In this document: piece by piece, positions 7,577 to 16,828 of the stretch
How positions within the stretch are numbered: the stretch's first letter is position 1
Layout: the number at the start of each line of letters is the position of its first letter
NCBI RefSeq assembly: GCF_019431375.1
Contig: NZ_CP080267.1
Span: 682,001-746,000 of the forward strand
Length of the DNA stretch: 64,000 nucleotides
Origin: Alcanivorax sp.
GTDB taxonomy: Bacteria; Pseudomonadota; Gammaproteobacteria; Pseudomonadales; Alcanivoracaceae
Direction of reading: 5' to 3'
Translations under genes and position numbers: made by a program
The notes under the pieces: generated by a model
Database searches by the model: none
Told to the model about the DNA's origin: nothing
Seen by the model: only the letters and a program-made list of their open reading frames with translations

Positions 7577-10564
7577 TTAATCAACCAGCAGTTCAAATGT
7601 CATGGGCTTAACTTGTTTGGTTAGATCCAACTCAAAACTTCCCAATCTGCCCAAGTGCTCGGTATGGTATGGCGAGAATGCCGCCATGTGGTCACGGGTA
7701 ATATTGTGTCCTTCTGACTTCAGTTGGTTAAACACTTCCGTCATCGCGTTCACGTTATACAGGATCGCGAAGTTAGCCAGCAGATGATTATATTTCACGA
7801 TTTTGCTTTGCTCGTGCTTTAAATTGGCGGAAATTTTTCCGGCATTCGCAAAGAACAACCAACGAGCAAACTCATTGAACTCTTCACTCTTACAGGTCGC
7901 TGCCTGGATCGTTTTGCGTAGATCAACATCGGTGATGTATTCTAGCAAGAACATGGTTCTGACCACTCGCCCGAGTTCGCGGAACGCAAAGTACAGCTTG
8001 TTTTTCCGGTTCTTGGTACCGAACCGGCGCAGGATTGTCGAGGCGGTAATTTTTCCTGCTTTGACGGACATGGCTGTTCGCATCATATCCGCATAGTGCT
8101 TTTCAATAAGGTCCCACTTGATAGGCTCTTTGAACAAGGACTGAATATGCTTAAGCACCATGGCTCGGTCAGGCTTGTAGAAGCTGAGATCTTTAATATT
8201 TCGGATGCGCGGCATGAGCTTAATACCCAGCAAATACGCCAAACCAAACACCGGTGTGGATTGCGCTTGCGTATCGCCGTGCACGGTGTCTGGATTAAAA
8301 TCAGATTCATCATTGAGCAGGCCGTCGAGGATATAAATCGCCTCGTAGACACCACAGGGGATAAACCGGCTGAACAACGCAATGTAGGTATCTGAGACGT
8401 GGTAATAGGCAATGCCGCCATAGCTGCCGTAACGAATATGGTATTCCGATAGTAAATTATCTTCGTAGAGATCCCATAGCTTGCCATCGGCGGACACACT
8501 GTTGCCCGATCCCCAGCACTCGATGAGACGGTATTTCTTGTACTCGCTATTGATCTTTGCAATCGCTTTATCAAGACGGGCTTCCGTGGTGCGCTTTAAG
8601 TTAAGCCATGCAACTTGCTTGCGCGACACACCCTGCACAGAGCGCACGGTTTCGGTAGGGCCAATATTGGTGCCGTAACAAAACACGGTCAGAACAAAAC
8701 GTAACACCGGGTCGCTGATACGTGATTCGAAACCCGACAACGGCCCAAAATGTTTATTCAGGTTCAACCATTTTTCGACATTAATGATCACATCGAGCAG
8801 GTTGATCTTGTCCAAGCGATCGCGCAATAGCGCTCCAATCTCTTCGACTTCTGGTGAGGGTTGTTCGGGTTTCGGTTTACCTATAATCAGATTCCCGTTT
8901 TCAATACGAACTAGCTCATCCTCCGGGAACTGGCTATCAGCTTTCTGGCAACTCGTTTCCATGGACTCCTTCAGTGTTTTTGCAAATTCAGTATCACCGG
9001 CGATAAGCCCTACCTCCTCGCAATAGATAGGCAACTGCCCCTCGTATTCTTCCCAAGTGATCATTTGCTCCCGATAATCATCGAAGGTTTCACTGTAGGG
9101 AATGAACAAGTCACCGGTACTCAATTCTTCGGCGATCCGCTCAAACACACACAACTCAAAACAGGTTTTATTGACCTCGGTGACTTGCGCCGCTTTAGTC
9201 GATTTTCCCGTGACCAATTTCCACCAGCTTTCGCGAATCCAGCGAATGTTGATCACATTTTTGGAAGATGGATCATTTAGATTACTTTGAATAGACAAGA
9301 ACTCGGCGCGCCGTTGTTTGTGTTTCAAAATAAATTGAAAAGCATTCAGTAGGTCCTTGTCTTCCGTGGCCGATGCCAGATTGAGTATTTCAATTGTGCG
9401 AAACAAAGTTGATCGCTGCTTTCTATAGAGTTGAACCATGAACGGCAAATAGTTGTTACCTGCGAAGGCCATGTAGTGTTCGCACATTTGCAGCAACTGA
9501 TCGCTGTTCTTTCCCAGCACCGGATCAAAAGCTGACACCGATTCGGGTTTATCCAAATACACCTTGACCGTTCCGGTCAGCACAGAAATCAAATGATCAG
9601 TTTGCTTTTGATGGTCTGCAAGGTATTTCTCCAACAGTTTCTGCGCCGAGCGATCCATTTTTAACAGCAGTTTGATAAAAATATCGGCGGCATTATCCAG
9701 AGTTCGTGCGTATTGGTGTCGGATTAAAACGATGACCAGAGCGAGTCGCTTGTTCAGCTTTAGTTTCATCAATTCGGCGAAATCTAGGGCCTTGGCCTCG
9801 TCGATAAACTGCTGGTGTTTCACCGGTGGCAACCCCAAATCCGCGGGCAGAAGTGTTTGCAGGGAGGTCAGCCATTCCAGGTAGTGGATGTACGCATGGA
9901 TATTGCGAGGAGTTGGGCGTTTCGGTTCATTTTTCAGCGTGCTCCAGCCAAAACCATTCGGCCCAGTGCTGGAACGGAGAATATCCGTGATGCATTGGCG
10001 ACTTTCAGCCGTCAAAAATTCACACAATTGATCGTAATACCGGGTGTTGACTTCGGCTCTGGCGGTTTGGCATATCCGCTCAAGCACGCTGAACGCTGGC
10101 AACTCGTATCGCTCCTTGACCAGGTATTCCAGCGTGACATTGATAATATCCGGTAGCGCTTCCTTGGTGGTCGCTGCTTCAAGTGCCCAGGCCTGGGTCA
10201 ACTCAGACGTTTTGGCCGCGTCATAAGCTTTGATATTGAGATGATGTCGTATCAGTTTGACATGACGATCCTTCGATCCAGATCCATAGTAGGCATTTAG
10301 ATCCTGGATTGTGGCCCGTGAACGACAGTGGGATTTTATGTGCGCGATAATCACTTTTGGAATTTCACCCAAACTGACGAACCGACCCAATCGCTGTGTG
10401 ATTTTTAGCTGAACCAGAAGTCCCAAAAAGGCCGCACTGCTTCGTTTACAGTGACGTAATGCAAACTGCTGGTCTTCTGGCGTTGGTGTGTAGACATGCC
10501 CCAACTCATCCTGGGTAATGTCTGATTTGATACGTGGATAGGCTGTCTGATATATGGCGGCCAT
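7577..10564 (-). CDS. tnpA: Tn3-family transposase
   Basis: DDE transposase of 995 residues, the normal length for replicative Tn3-family enzymes, which form a cointegrate. The N-terminal 170 residues resemble the DUF4158 DNA-binding domain (QLKITQRLGRFVSLGEIP). The C-terminal third is the Tn3 DDE domain. Candidate acidic residues are Asp in SADGKLWD, Asp in NPDTVHGDTQAQS and Glu in the EFNEFARWLFFANAGKI region. The gene reads outwards and stops 27 bp inside the left inverted repeat, as usual. No serine resolvase is linked; cointegrate resolution is expected from the tnpS/tnpT pair at the other end. Confidence 0.95.
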   Translation of the reverse strand: MAAIYQTAYPRIKSDITQDELGHVYTPTPEDQQFALRHCKRSSAAFLGLLVQLKITQRLGRFVSLGEIPKVIIAHIKSHCRSRATIQDLNAYYGSGSKDRHVKLIRHHLNIKAYDAAKTSELTQAWALEAATTKEALPDIINVTLEYLVKERYELPAFSVLERICQTARAEVNTRYYDQLCEFLTAESRQCITDILRSSTGPNGFGWSTLKNEPKRPTPRNIHAYIHYLEWLTSLQTLLPADLGLPPVKHQQFIDEAKALDFAELMKLKLNKRLALVIVLIRHQYARTLDNAADIFIKLLLKMDRSAQKLLEKYLADHQKQTDHLISVLTGTVKVYLDKPESVSAFDPVLGKNSDQLLQMCEHYMAFAGNNYLPFMVQLYRKQRSTLFRTIEILNLASATEDKDLLNAFQFILKHKQRRAEFLSIQSNLNDPSSKNVINIRWIRESWWKLVTGKSTKAAQVTEVNKTCFELCVFERIAEELSTGDLFIPYSETFDDYREQMITWEEYEGQLPIYCEEVGLIAGDTEFAKTLKESMETSCQKADSQFPEDELVRIENGNLIIGKPKPEQPSPEVEEIGALLRDRLDKINLLDVIINVEKWLNLNKHFGPLSGFESRISDPVLRFVLTVFCYGTNIGPTETVRSVQGVSRKQVAWLNLKRTTEARLDKAIAKINSEYKKYRLIECWGSGNSVSADGKLWDLYEDNLLSEYHIRYGSYGGIAYYHVSDTYIALFSRFIPCGVYEAIYILDGLLNDESDFNPDTVHGDTQAQSTPVFGLAYLLGIKLMPRIRNIKDLSFYKPDRAMVLKHIQSLFKEPIKWDLIEKHYADMMRTAMSVKAGKITASTILRRFGTKNRKNKLYFAFRELGRVVRTMFLLEYITDVDLRKTIQAATCKSEEFNEFARWLFFANAGKISANLKHEQSKIVKYNHLLANFAILYNVNAMTEVFNQLKSEGHNITRDHMAAFSPYHTEHLGRLGSFELDLTKQVKPMTFELLVD

Positions 10565-10627
10565 GAGTTCACTTCAGATCTATAGCATGGTTTTCATCAA
10601 TGTTCTTTTTTGTAGTCATAGCACCTG

Positions 10628-10957
10628 TCATCCTCGCGGGGCCAACATGATAATGCTCATTCCCACGAGCGTTACCGCCACGCCGACAAAGTCCCACAAA
10701 TGCGGGCGAACCCCATCCACACCCCAGAGCCACAGCAAGGCAACGGACACATAGACGCCACCATAGGCCGCATACACCCGTCCGACGTCAGTCGGATGCA
10801 GTGACAGTAGCCAGACGAATAGCGCGAGGCTTGCGGCGGCCGGCAGCAGCACCCATACCGGAGCCGATTTTTTCAGCCACAAATACGGCAGGTAGCAACC
10901 GACGATTTCGGCTACGGCCGTGATGACGAATAATCCCAGAGTGTAGAGAACCGACAT
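10628..10957 (-). CDS. YnfA/UPF0060 family small membrane protein
   Basis: Protein of 109 residues with four hydrophobic helices and conserved YnfA-type sequence (AEIVGCYLPYLWL, GRVYAAYGGVYV, LWGVDGVRP). YnfA proteins are SMR-like inner-membrane proteins; some are reported as small efflux pumps. Here it is the last gene of the transposon cargo, 21 bp after the CDF exporter and read in the same direction, so it probably belongs to the metal operon. Substrate is unknown. Confidence 0.88.
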   Translation of the reverse strand: MSVLYTLGLFVITAVAEIVGCYLPYLWLKKSAPVWVLLPAAASLALFVWLLSLHPTDVGRVYAAYGGVYVSVALLWLWGVDGVRPHLWDFVGVAVTLVGMSIIMLAPRG

Positions 10958-10978
10958 AATTTCGCTCTTCTAGTGATG

Positions 10979-11893
10979 CTAGCCAGCAGATGAATGCTGG
11001 TCAGAGGAATCTCGACAGGATTCTGTCGGCAGTTCAATTTCGATGGTCGTGTGAGCCAGTTGGTATGGCTCAAGTGCATCGGCCACCGCCGCCTTGGTGG
11101 CGGGGTATTGCTCCAACGGAAAAGAGTCCCTCACCACCAAATGCACCGTTAAAACATGGTGCTCTCCATCCAGTGACCAGAGGTGTTGATGGTGAACCTC
11201 GCTGATATGTTCAATGCCGAGCAGCGTTCGCCGGATCTCATCATGCAGCGCCGGGTCTGGTACCGCTTGGATAAAGAGTTTGCCGGTGGCCCAGAGGTTG
11301 CGGATTACATTTGCCAGAATAAACAGGGTAAAACCGATGGACAGCAAGGGATCAAGGATGGGCCAGTCCACGAATTGCAAAATGATCGAGACGATCAGCA
11401 CCGCGACCCAGCCCAGGACATCTTCTAGTAAGTGCCAGTTGAGCACTTTTTCGTTCAGTGACTTCCCTTTACTCAGACGGTAGGCCGCGAACCCATTGAC
11501 TGTAACCCCCAACAGGGCCAACGCGAGCATTCCTTCGGTGACCGGCATGACCGGGTCGGCCAGCCGGGGGATCGCTTCACTGAGTACCCACAGCGACCCG
11601 CCCACCAGGACCAATCCGTTGATAAGGGCACCGAACAACGATAGCCTGCGATAGCCATAGGTAAATTCGCGGTCAGCCGCTTTGCGCCCCTGCCGGTTCA
11701 GCAGCCAGGCACTGCCAATGGACAGGCTATCGCCCAGGTCATGCACGGCATCAGCCAGGATGGCCGTGCTGTTGGTCAACAACCCCCCAACAAACTCGAT
11801 GAGGGTAAACCCCACATTGAGAAAGAATACTAGGCCAAGACGTCTGGAACTGGTGTCGTCTGAATGAGTGTGCGCGTGATCATGGTGACGCAT
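10979..11893 (-). CDS. czcD: CzcD-like cation diffusion facilitator
   Basis: Inner-membrane H+-coupled exporter for divalent cations (Zn, Co, Cd), 304 residues. The start (MRHHDHAHTHSDD) is His-rich. Six helices follow, with metal-site residues in the TM2 HDLGDSLS and the TM5 DPLLSIGF segments, and a cytoplasmic C-terminal domain (EVHHQHLWSLDGEHHVLTVH) ends the protein. The family role is to move cytosolic metal to the periplasm, where the Czc RND pump can clear it. It lies between the DUF3147 and YnfA-like genes of the same transcription direction. Confidence 0.93.
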   Translation of the reverse strand: MRHHDHAHTHSDDTSSRRLGLVFFLNVGFTLIEFVGGLLTNSTAILADAVHDLGDSLSIGSAWLLNRQGRKAADREFTYGYRRLSLFGALINGLVLVGGSLWVLSEAIPRLADPVMPVTEGMLALALLGVTVNGFAAYRLSKGKSLNEKVLNWHLLEDVLGWVAVLIVSIILQFVDWPILDPLLSIGFTLFILANVIRNLWATGKLFIQAVPDPALHDEIRRTLLGIEHISEVHHQHLWSLDGEHHVLTVHLVVRDSFPLEQYPATKAAVADALEPYQLAHTTIEIELPTESCRDSSDQHSSAG

Positions 11894-11961
11894 TCATCTC
11901 ACCTCGTTATAGTGGTTCAAGGGTTAAACGTGCATGGACGTATCCGTGTTGGTCAGTCATA

Positions 11962-12321
11962 TCAAGGCCACAAATTAATGCCAAATTGGCGCAGCAGCAG
12001 CGCGAAGATGCCGAAGCAAACTGCGGTAACCGCGCAGCTGACAAGCAGCGTTGGCCAGAAGCCCAATCGACCCAACAGTAATGGAAAACTTAAAAACATC
12101 GGCAGTGTCGGCAGCACATACCAGAGGGTATACCAGGCATGCCTGGCGATTTTCTCCTCGGGCTGATTTTCCACATGCAGCCAAATAAGCGCCAGAATGG
12201 TCACCAACGGCAAGGCCGCCACTAGGGCACCCAGCTTGTCACTGCGCCTTGCAATCTCCGAAACCACCACCACGACTGCTGCCGTAATCAGGTATTTGGT
12301 GATGAGCCATTGCCACGGCAT
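11962..12321 (-). CDS. DUF3147 family membrane protein
   Basis: A 119-residue protein made of four predicted helices with the conserved core SEIARRSDKLGALVAALPLV and the loop NQPEEKIARHAWYTLWYV. No function is established that I know of. A clear paralogue lies at 44027-44374, near the CDF exporter of the second metal module. Repeated presence beside CDF exporters suggests a role in metal or envelope stress, but this is inference. It sits 8 bp after the DUF6488-like gene, so the two are probably co-translated. Confidence 0.85.
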   Translation of the reverse strand: MPWQWLITKYLITAAVVVVVSEIARRSDKLGALVAALPLVTILALIWLHVENQPEEKIARHAWYTLWYVLPTLPMFLSFPLLLGRLGFWPTLLVSCAVTAVCFGIFALLLRQFGINLWP

Positions 12322-12329
12322 GTTTACCC

Positions 12330-12680
12330 TTACTCCAAACCGTCGAATTTCCCCGTGAAATTCGCATCGTAGACTTCCCCGTCACTCGATATGAGCACGT
12401 AGAGCGTTTTTGCCTCAGCCGCATTGGCAACCGAGACAATAAAATAACCGCTGCCTTTCTTATGGATCTTCGCAGAGGCAGCTGACATTGCCTTCCAGCT
12501 TTCGGGCAGTTTTCCAAAACCCAGTCCGGCGTCCTTCTCTGTCAACTGGATGGTCGCCTCTTTGGCGAGCTGAAGCGCCGACGCTTCAGTAATCGGTCCG
12601 TGAGCGTGATCACTGTGTGCAAAAGCCTGCTGAAAGCCGGACAGTAAAATCAGTGTAAAAATGACGGTAAAAAGTTTCAT
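12330..12680 (-). CDS. DUF6488-like exported protein of the czc cluster
   Basis: Small protein of 116 residues with a Sec signal peptide (MKLFTVIFTLILLSGFQQAFA) directly followed by HSDHAHG, a candidate metal-binding segment. The rest resembles a PepSY-like small alpha/beta fold: a helix (ALQLAKEATIQLTEKD) and strands around GYFIVSVANAAEAKTLYVL. It is probably periplasmic. It sits between the HupE-like and DUF3147 genes. A metal-sensing or chaperone role is guessed from the His motif and the context only. Confidence 0.78.
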   Translation of the reverse strand: MKLFTVIFTLILLSGFQQAFAHSDHAHGPITEASALQLAKEATIQLTEKDAGLGFGKLPESWKAMSAASAKIHKKGSGYFIVSVANAAEAKTLYVLISSDGEVYDANFTGKFDGLE

Positions 12681-12708
12681 GACAGTATTTCCTCAAAAGT
12701 TAACAAGA

Positions 12709-13560
12709 TTAATGCGAGTGGGGCTCGCCATCGTCGTGGCTGTGGACTTCAGGTGCCTCGGGCTGCGGGTCAGCGGATGGGGCTTGCAGCTCAAGGCGTT
12801 TCGGGTAGTTCGACAGAGAGTCTTTGTTATCCCCCATGTCCTCGTGCGCATGCTGGTGATCATCCCGGTTGAGAGGAAAATCATCCGGATACTGCGTGTG
12901 CTGGAATCCATGTAACTGCATCAGCAGCAACAGGCCACCGGCGAGCATCAGCGCCACATTGGATGCTTTGCTGAAGCGCTCAAATGACGCGGTTTTTCGC
13001 CACACCATGAGCACGACCAGCATAATGCTCAAGGCCACAATCTGGCCTAACTCGACGCCGACATTGAACGACAATATCTTCATTACCAGGCCATCGTCGC
13101 CCAGCGGCAACTGTTGCAACCGGGTGGACAGGCCAAACCCATGAATCAAGCCAAAGGAAAACACCATCCAGGTCAGGTTCGGGGATTTCATCTGCAAGTG
13201 TTTCTGAAAGCCACCGAGGTTGTCGAAGGCTTTGTAGCAAACGGTCAACGCAATCACCGCATCAATCAGATAGTAATTGGCGGTAATTCCAAACAGTGTG
13301 GCGAACACTAGGGTAATGGAATGGCCGACGGTGAAGGCGGTAATGAACTTGATGATTTCGCCAAAGCGCGTCAAAAAGAACATGACGCCGAACAGAAACA
13401 GCAAATGATCGTATCCGCTCAGCATGTGAGTCGCGCCTAGCCGGATGTACTCCAGGTAGCCGGCATTGAGTATCCGGGCTTGGTCTTCCGCCGACATGCC
13501 ATGGGCCCAAGCCGTGACACTGGCAAGGGACGCAATGGCGATAAATATGAGTTTAAGCAT
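12709..13560 (-). CDS. HupE/UreJ-like membrane protein with His-rich tail
   Basis: Membrane protein of about 283 residues with an N-terminal signal-like segment (MLKLIFIAIASLASVTAWAHG), then helices carrying the HupE/UreJ_2 patterns GATHMLSGYDHLLFLFG, TVGHSITLV and FGLIHGFGLS. The C-terminal 60 residues are soluble and rich in His/Asp (HQHAHED and HSHDDGEPHSH). HupE/UreJ proteins are thought to move or bind nickel or cobalt. Placing one in an efflux operon is unusual, and the tail suggests metal capture in the periplasm. The start at 13560 is chosen over an upstream ATG (13599) because it begins the signal segment and follows GAAGAAATT. Confidence 0.83.
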   Translation of the reverse strand: MLKLIFIAIASLASVTAWAHGMSAEDQARILNAGYLEYIRLGATHMLSGYDHLLFLFGVMFFLTRFGEIIKFITAFTVGHSITLVFATLFGITANYYLIDAVIALTVCYKAFDNLGGFQKHLQMKSPNLTWMVFSFGLIHGFGLSTRLQQLPLGDDGLVMKILSFNVGVELGQIVALSIMLVVLMVWRKTASFERFSKASNVALMLAGGLLLLMQLHGFQHTQYPDDFPLNRDDHQHAHEDMGDNKDSLSNYPKRLELQAPSADPQPEAPEVHSHDDGEPHSH

Positions 13561-13669
13561 AATTTCTTCAACCTTAGTCGTAATGATCCAACCGATCACA
13601 CATTAATTATGTAATTGAGAGGCGGGCGTGCGCTCAGTTTTCGCTTTGCCCTCCAAGTTACCTTGCGGC

Positions 13670-13698
13670 AACGGGTTCCTGGCGCGCCGGAACCCGTT
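13670..13698 (-). terminator. Hairpin between czcA and the hupE-like gene
   Basis: A perfect 10-bp stem (AACGGGTTCC / GGAACCCGTT) with a 9-base loop lies 15 bp past the czcA stop. There is no T-tract, so it may attenuate rather than end transcription into the downstream accessory genes. Confidence 0.5.
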
Positions 13699-13712
13699 CA
13701 GCCCCGCCGCGT

Positions 13713-16700
13713 TTATATTTTCTTACGATGCAACAGCGCGTAGAGCACCGGGAGTACGAACAGCGTCAACAAAGTCGACGAGATAATCCCCCCGATCACC
13801 ACCGTCGCCAGCGGTCGCTGTACCTCCGCGCCGGTGCCGGTATTGAGTGCCATGGGCACAAAGCCGAGGCTCGCCACCAGGGCTGTCATCAAAACCGGCC
13901 GCAAGCGAACCAGAGCGCCTTCCACAATCGCCGTGATGAGATCCCCTTGTTCCCGCCACAGGTCGCGAATGAAGGCCACCATCACTAATCCATTGAGAAC
14001 CGCCACACCTGAGAGCGCGATAAAGCCCACGCCTGCCGAGATCGACAGCGGCATATCCCGCAACCACAGGGACAACACCCCGCCGGTCAGCGCGAGTGGC
14101 ACGCCGGTGAAGATAATCATGGCGTCTTTAAACGACCCGAACGCCATGATCAGCAGACCGATGATGATCGCCAGAGTAATGGGTACAACAAGGGCGAGGC
14201 GCGCGCTGGCGGATTGCAATTGCTCAAAGGTGCCGCCGTAATCGAACCAATAGCCGTCCGGCAAATCGACGTCCTGTGCGATACGCGCCTGCACTTCCTC
14301 GACGAAGCCCCCGAGATCGCGGTCCCGCACGTTGGCGGTGACCACCACCCGGCGTTTGCCGTTTTCCCGGCTGATCTGGTTGGGTGCCGGCGCCAGTTCC
14401 AACTCAGCCACTTCCGACAAGGGCACGTAGCCGCCGTCTGGCAGGGGGATGGGCAGGAATGCGAGGCTATCAATATCGCGCCTCACGTCTTCAGGCAGAC
14501 GGACCACCAATTCAAAGCGGCGGTCGCCCTCATAGATTAACCCGGCGTTTTCACCACCGACTCCGGTCGCCACCAATGCTTGCAAGTCTTCGACATTCAG
14601 GCCGTAGCGCGACAGCACCATGCGCTTGGGATGAATCGACAGCATGGGTAACCCTGTAACCTGTTCGACCTGGATATCCGCCGCACCCTCGACGGTTTCG
14701 AGCACTTCCTGAACGGCTTGCGCCGAGGCCAGCAACTGATCCATATCATCGCCAAACACCTTGATCCCGAGATCGGCCCGCACCCCGGAAATCAACTCGT
14801 TAAAGCGCATCTCAATGGGCTGGGTGAACTCATAGTTGTTACCCGGCAGTTGGGTCACCGCCGCTTCCATTTCGGCCACCAGTTCTTCCTTGGTTTTGTC
14901 AGGATCTGGCCATTGATCGCGGGGCTTTAGGACGACGAAGTTATCCGCCACGCTCGGAGGCATGGGGTCGGTGGCCACTTCCGGCGTGCCGATCTTGGCG
15001 AACACCTTGTCCACCTCGGGAAAGGCCTTCAGCCGTTCTTCCAACTGCGACTGCATCTCGATGGATTGCTCCAGTCCCGTTCCAGGAATGCGCAGCGCGT
15101 GCAGCGCAATATCCCCCTCGTCCAGTTGTGGAATAAATTCCGAACCCAGGGTGGTCGCAAGCCAGATACAGACCGCCACCAGCACCGTTGCCGATCCCAG
15201 CACCAGCCAGCGAAACTTCATGGCGACCAGTAAGGCCGGCTTGTACAGCGATTTGGCGCCGCTGATCACAAAGCTTTCTTTTTCGCTGATCTTGCCCCCC
15301 ATAAATACCGCCACGGCGGCCGGCACCACAGTCAGCGACAGCACCATGGCCGATAGCAACGCCATCACCACTGTGGCCGCCATGGGGTGGAACATCTTGC
15401 CTTCTACGCCAGTGAGGGCAAAGATCGGCAGGTAGACCACGGTAATGATTGCGACACCGAACAGGCTGGGACGAATGACTTCGTTGGTGGCCTCATATAC
15501 CAGTTGAAGCCGTTCCTTGAGGGGCAGCTGACCATTATGCTGGGCGTGGGACAAGCGCCTAATGCAGTTCTCGACAATAATCACCGCGCCATCGACGATC
15601 AGACCGAAGTCCAAGGCGCCAAGGCTCATCAGATTGGCCGACACGCCCGATTGCACCATGCCCGTGATGGTGGCAAGCATAGACAAGGGAATGACTGCGG
15701 CGGTAATTAAGGCGGCACGCAGGTTGCCCAGCAACAGGAACAGCACCACGATCACCAGCAGCGCCCCTTCGAGCAGGTTCTTCTCCACCGTGGCTATGGC
15801 TTTGTCTACCAAGGTCGTGCGATCGTACACCGCCTCCACTTTGACCCCCTCGGGCAGTGAGGGCTGGATGGACTCCAGTTTTTCGGCCACGGCTTTCGCG
15901 ACGGAGCGGGAGTTTTCCCCCACCAGCATCATGGCTGTGCCCATTACTGTTTCCTTGCCGTCGCGGGTGGCGGCACCGGTGCGCAACTCTTTGCCGATGG
16001 CCACCTCGGCCACATCACTGACTTTTACCGGTGCGCCGTCGCGGTTAGCAATGACCACCTGCTCAATCTCGGCAATGGATGCCAATTGTCCCGGTGAACG
16101 CACCAGCAGCTGTTGCCCGTTGCGCTCGATATAGCCGGCGCCACGATTGGCGTTGTTGGCCCGCAGTGCCTCCGCCAGTTCATCCATGGTGACGCCAAAT
16201 TGCAGTAACTTTTGTGGTGAGGGCGTGACGTGGTATTGCTTGTCATAGCCGCCGATGGTGTTGATTTCGATCACGCCGGGTACTTGCGCCAGTTGGGGCT
16301 TGATAATCCAGTCCTGAATCTCCCTCAGTGCCGTAGCATCCAGCGAGCTGCCGTCTGCCTGGGTGGCGCCGGGCAAGGCTTCCACGGTGTACATCAAGAT
16401 CTCGCCCAGGCCGGTTGCGATGGGACCCATTTCAGGTTCCAGGCCAGGTGGTAGGGCATTCTTGATGGAGCCGAGGCGCTCATCGATCAGGTTCCGAGCG
16501 AAATAGATGTCCGTGCCTTCCTTGAACACAACAGTCACCTGGGACAAGCCATAGCGGGATATTGAGCGGGTATAGGACAAATTCGGCAGGCCGTACAAGG
16601 CCGTTTCCACCGGGAAGGTGATGCGCTGCTCCGCCTCCAAAGGCGAATACCCCGGCGCCTCGGTATTGATCTGCACCTGGACGTTGGTGATGTCCGGCAC

Positions 16701-16817
16701 CGCATCGATGGGCAGGCGCTGAAAGCTCCATAAACCCACACCAACCAGCACCAGAATAAAGGATAAGGTTAAAAACCGCCGCTCTACCGAGAAGCGTAAG
16801 ATGGCATTAATCATCAT
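13713..16817 (-). CDS. czcA: CzcA-like heavy-metal RND permease
   Basis: Proton-driven inner-membrane pump of the HME-RND class, 1,034 residues, exporting Co/Zn/Cd through CzcB and CzcC. The TM4 signature SLGALDFGLIVDGAVIIVEN has the three acidic residues typical of Czc-type pumps. It also has TM1 (RRFLTLSFILVLVGVGLWSF), two porter domains and a C-terminal cluster of six helices. AGGAGG lies 2 bp before the first ATG (16817) and 5 bp before a second one (16814), so 16814 may be the true start. It is the third gene of a czcCBA operon, 11 bp after czcB. Exact metal range cannot be read from sequence. Confidence 0.95.
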   Translation of the reverse strand: MMINAILRFSVERRFLTLSFILVLVGVGLWSFQRLPIDAVPDITNVQVQINTEAPGYSPLEAEQRITFPVETALYGLPNLSYTRSISRYGLSQVTVVFKEGTDIYFARNLIDERLGSIKNALPPGLEPEMGPIATGLGEILMYTVEALPGATQADGSSLDATALREIQDWIIKPQLAQVPGVIEINTIGGYDKQYHVTPSPQKLLQFGVTMDELAEALRANNANRGAGYIERNGQQLLVRSPGQLASIAEIEQVVIANRDGAPVKVSDVAEVAIGKELRTGAATRDGKETVMGTAMMLVGENSRSVAKAVAEKLESIQPSLPEGVKVEAVYDRTTLVDKAIATVEKNLLEGALLVIVVLFLLLGNLRAALITAAVIPLSMLATITGMVQSGVSANLMSLGALDFGLIVDGAVIIVENCIRRLSHAQHNGQLPLKERLQLVYEATNEVIRPSLFGVAIITVVYLPIFALTGVEGKMFHPMAATVVMALLSAMVLSLTVVPAAVAVFMGGKISEKESFVISGAKSLYKPALLVAMKFRWLVLGSATVLVAVCIWLATTLGSEFIPQLDEGDIALHALRIPGTGLEQSIEMQSQLEERLKAFPEVDKVFAKIGTPEVATDPMPPSVADNFVVLKPRDQWPDPDKTKEELVAEMEAAVTQLPGNNYEFTQPIEMRFNELISGVRADLGIKVFGDDMDQLLASAQAVQEVLETVEGAADIQVEQVTGLPMLSIHPKRMVLSRYGLNVEDLQALVATGVGGENAGLIYEGDRRFELVVRLPEDVRRDIDSLAFLPIPLPDGGYVPLSEVAELELAPAPNQISRENGKRRVVVTANVRDRDLGGFVEEVQARIAQDVDLPDGYWFDYGGTFEQLQSASARLALVVPITLAIIIGLLIMAFGSFKDAMIIFTGVPLALTGGVLSLWLRDMPLSISAGVGFIALSGVAVLNGLVMVAFIRDLWREQGDLITAIVEGALVRLRPVLMTALVASLGFVPMALNTGTGAEVQRPLATVVIGGIISSTLLTLFVLPVLYALLHRKKI

Positions 16818-16828
16818 AGCCTCCTGGG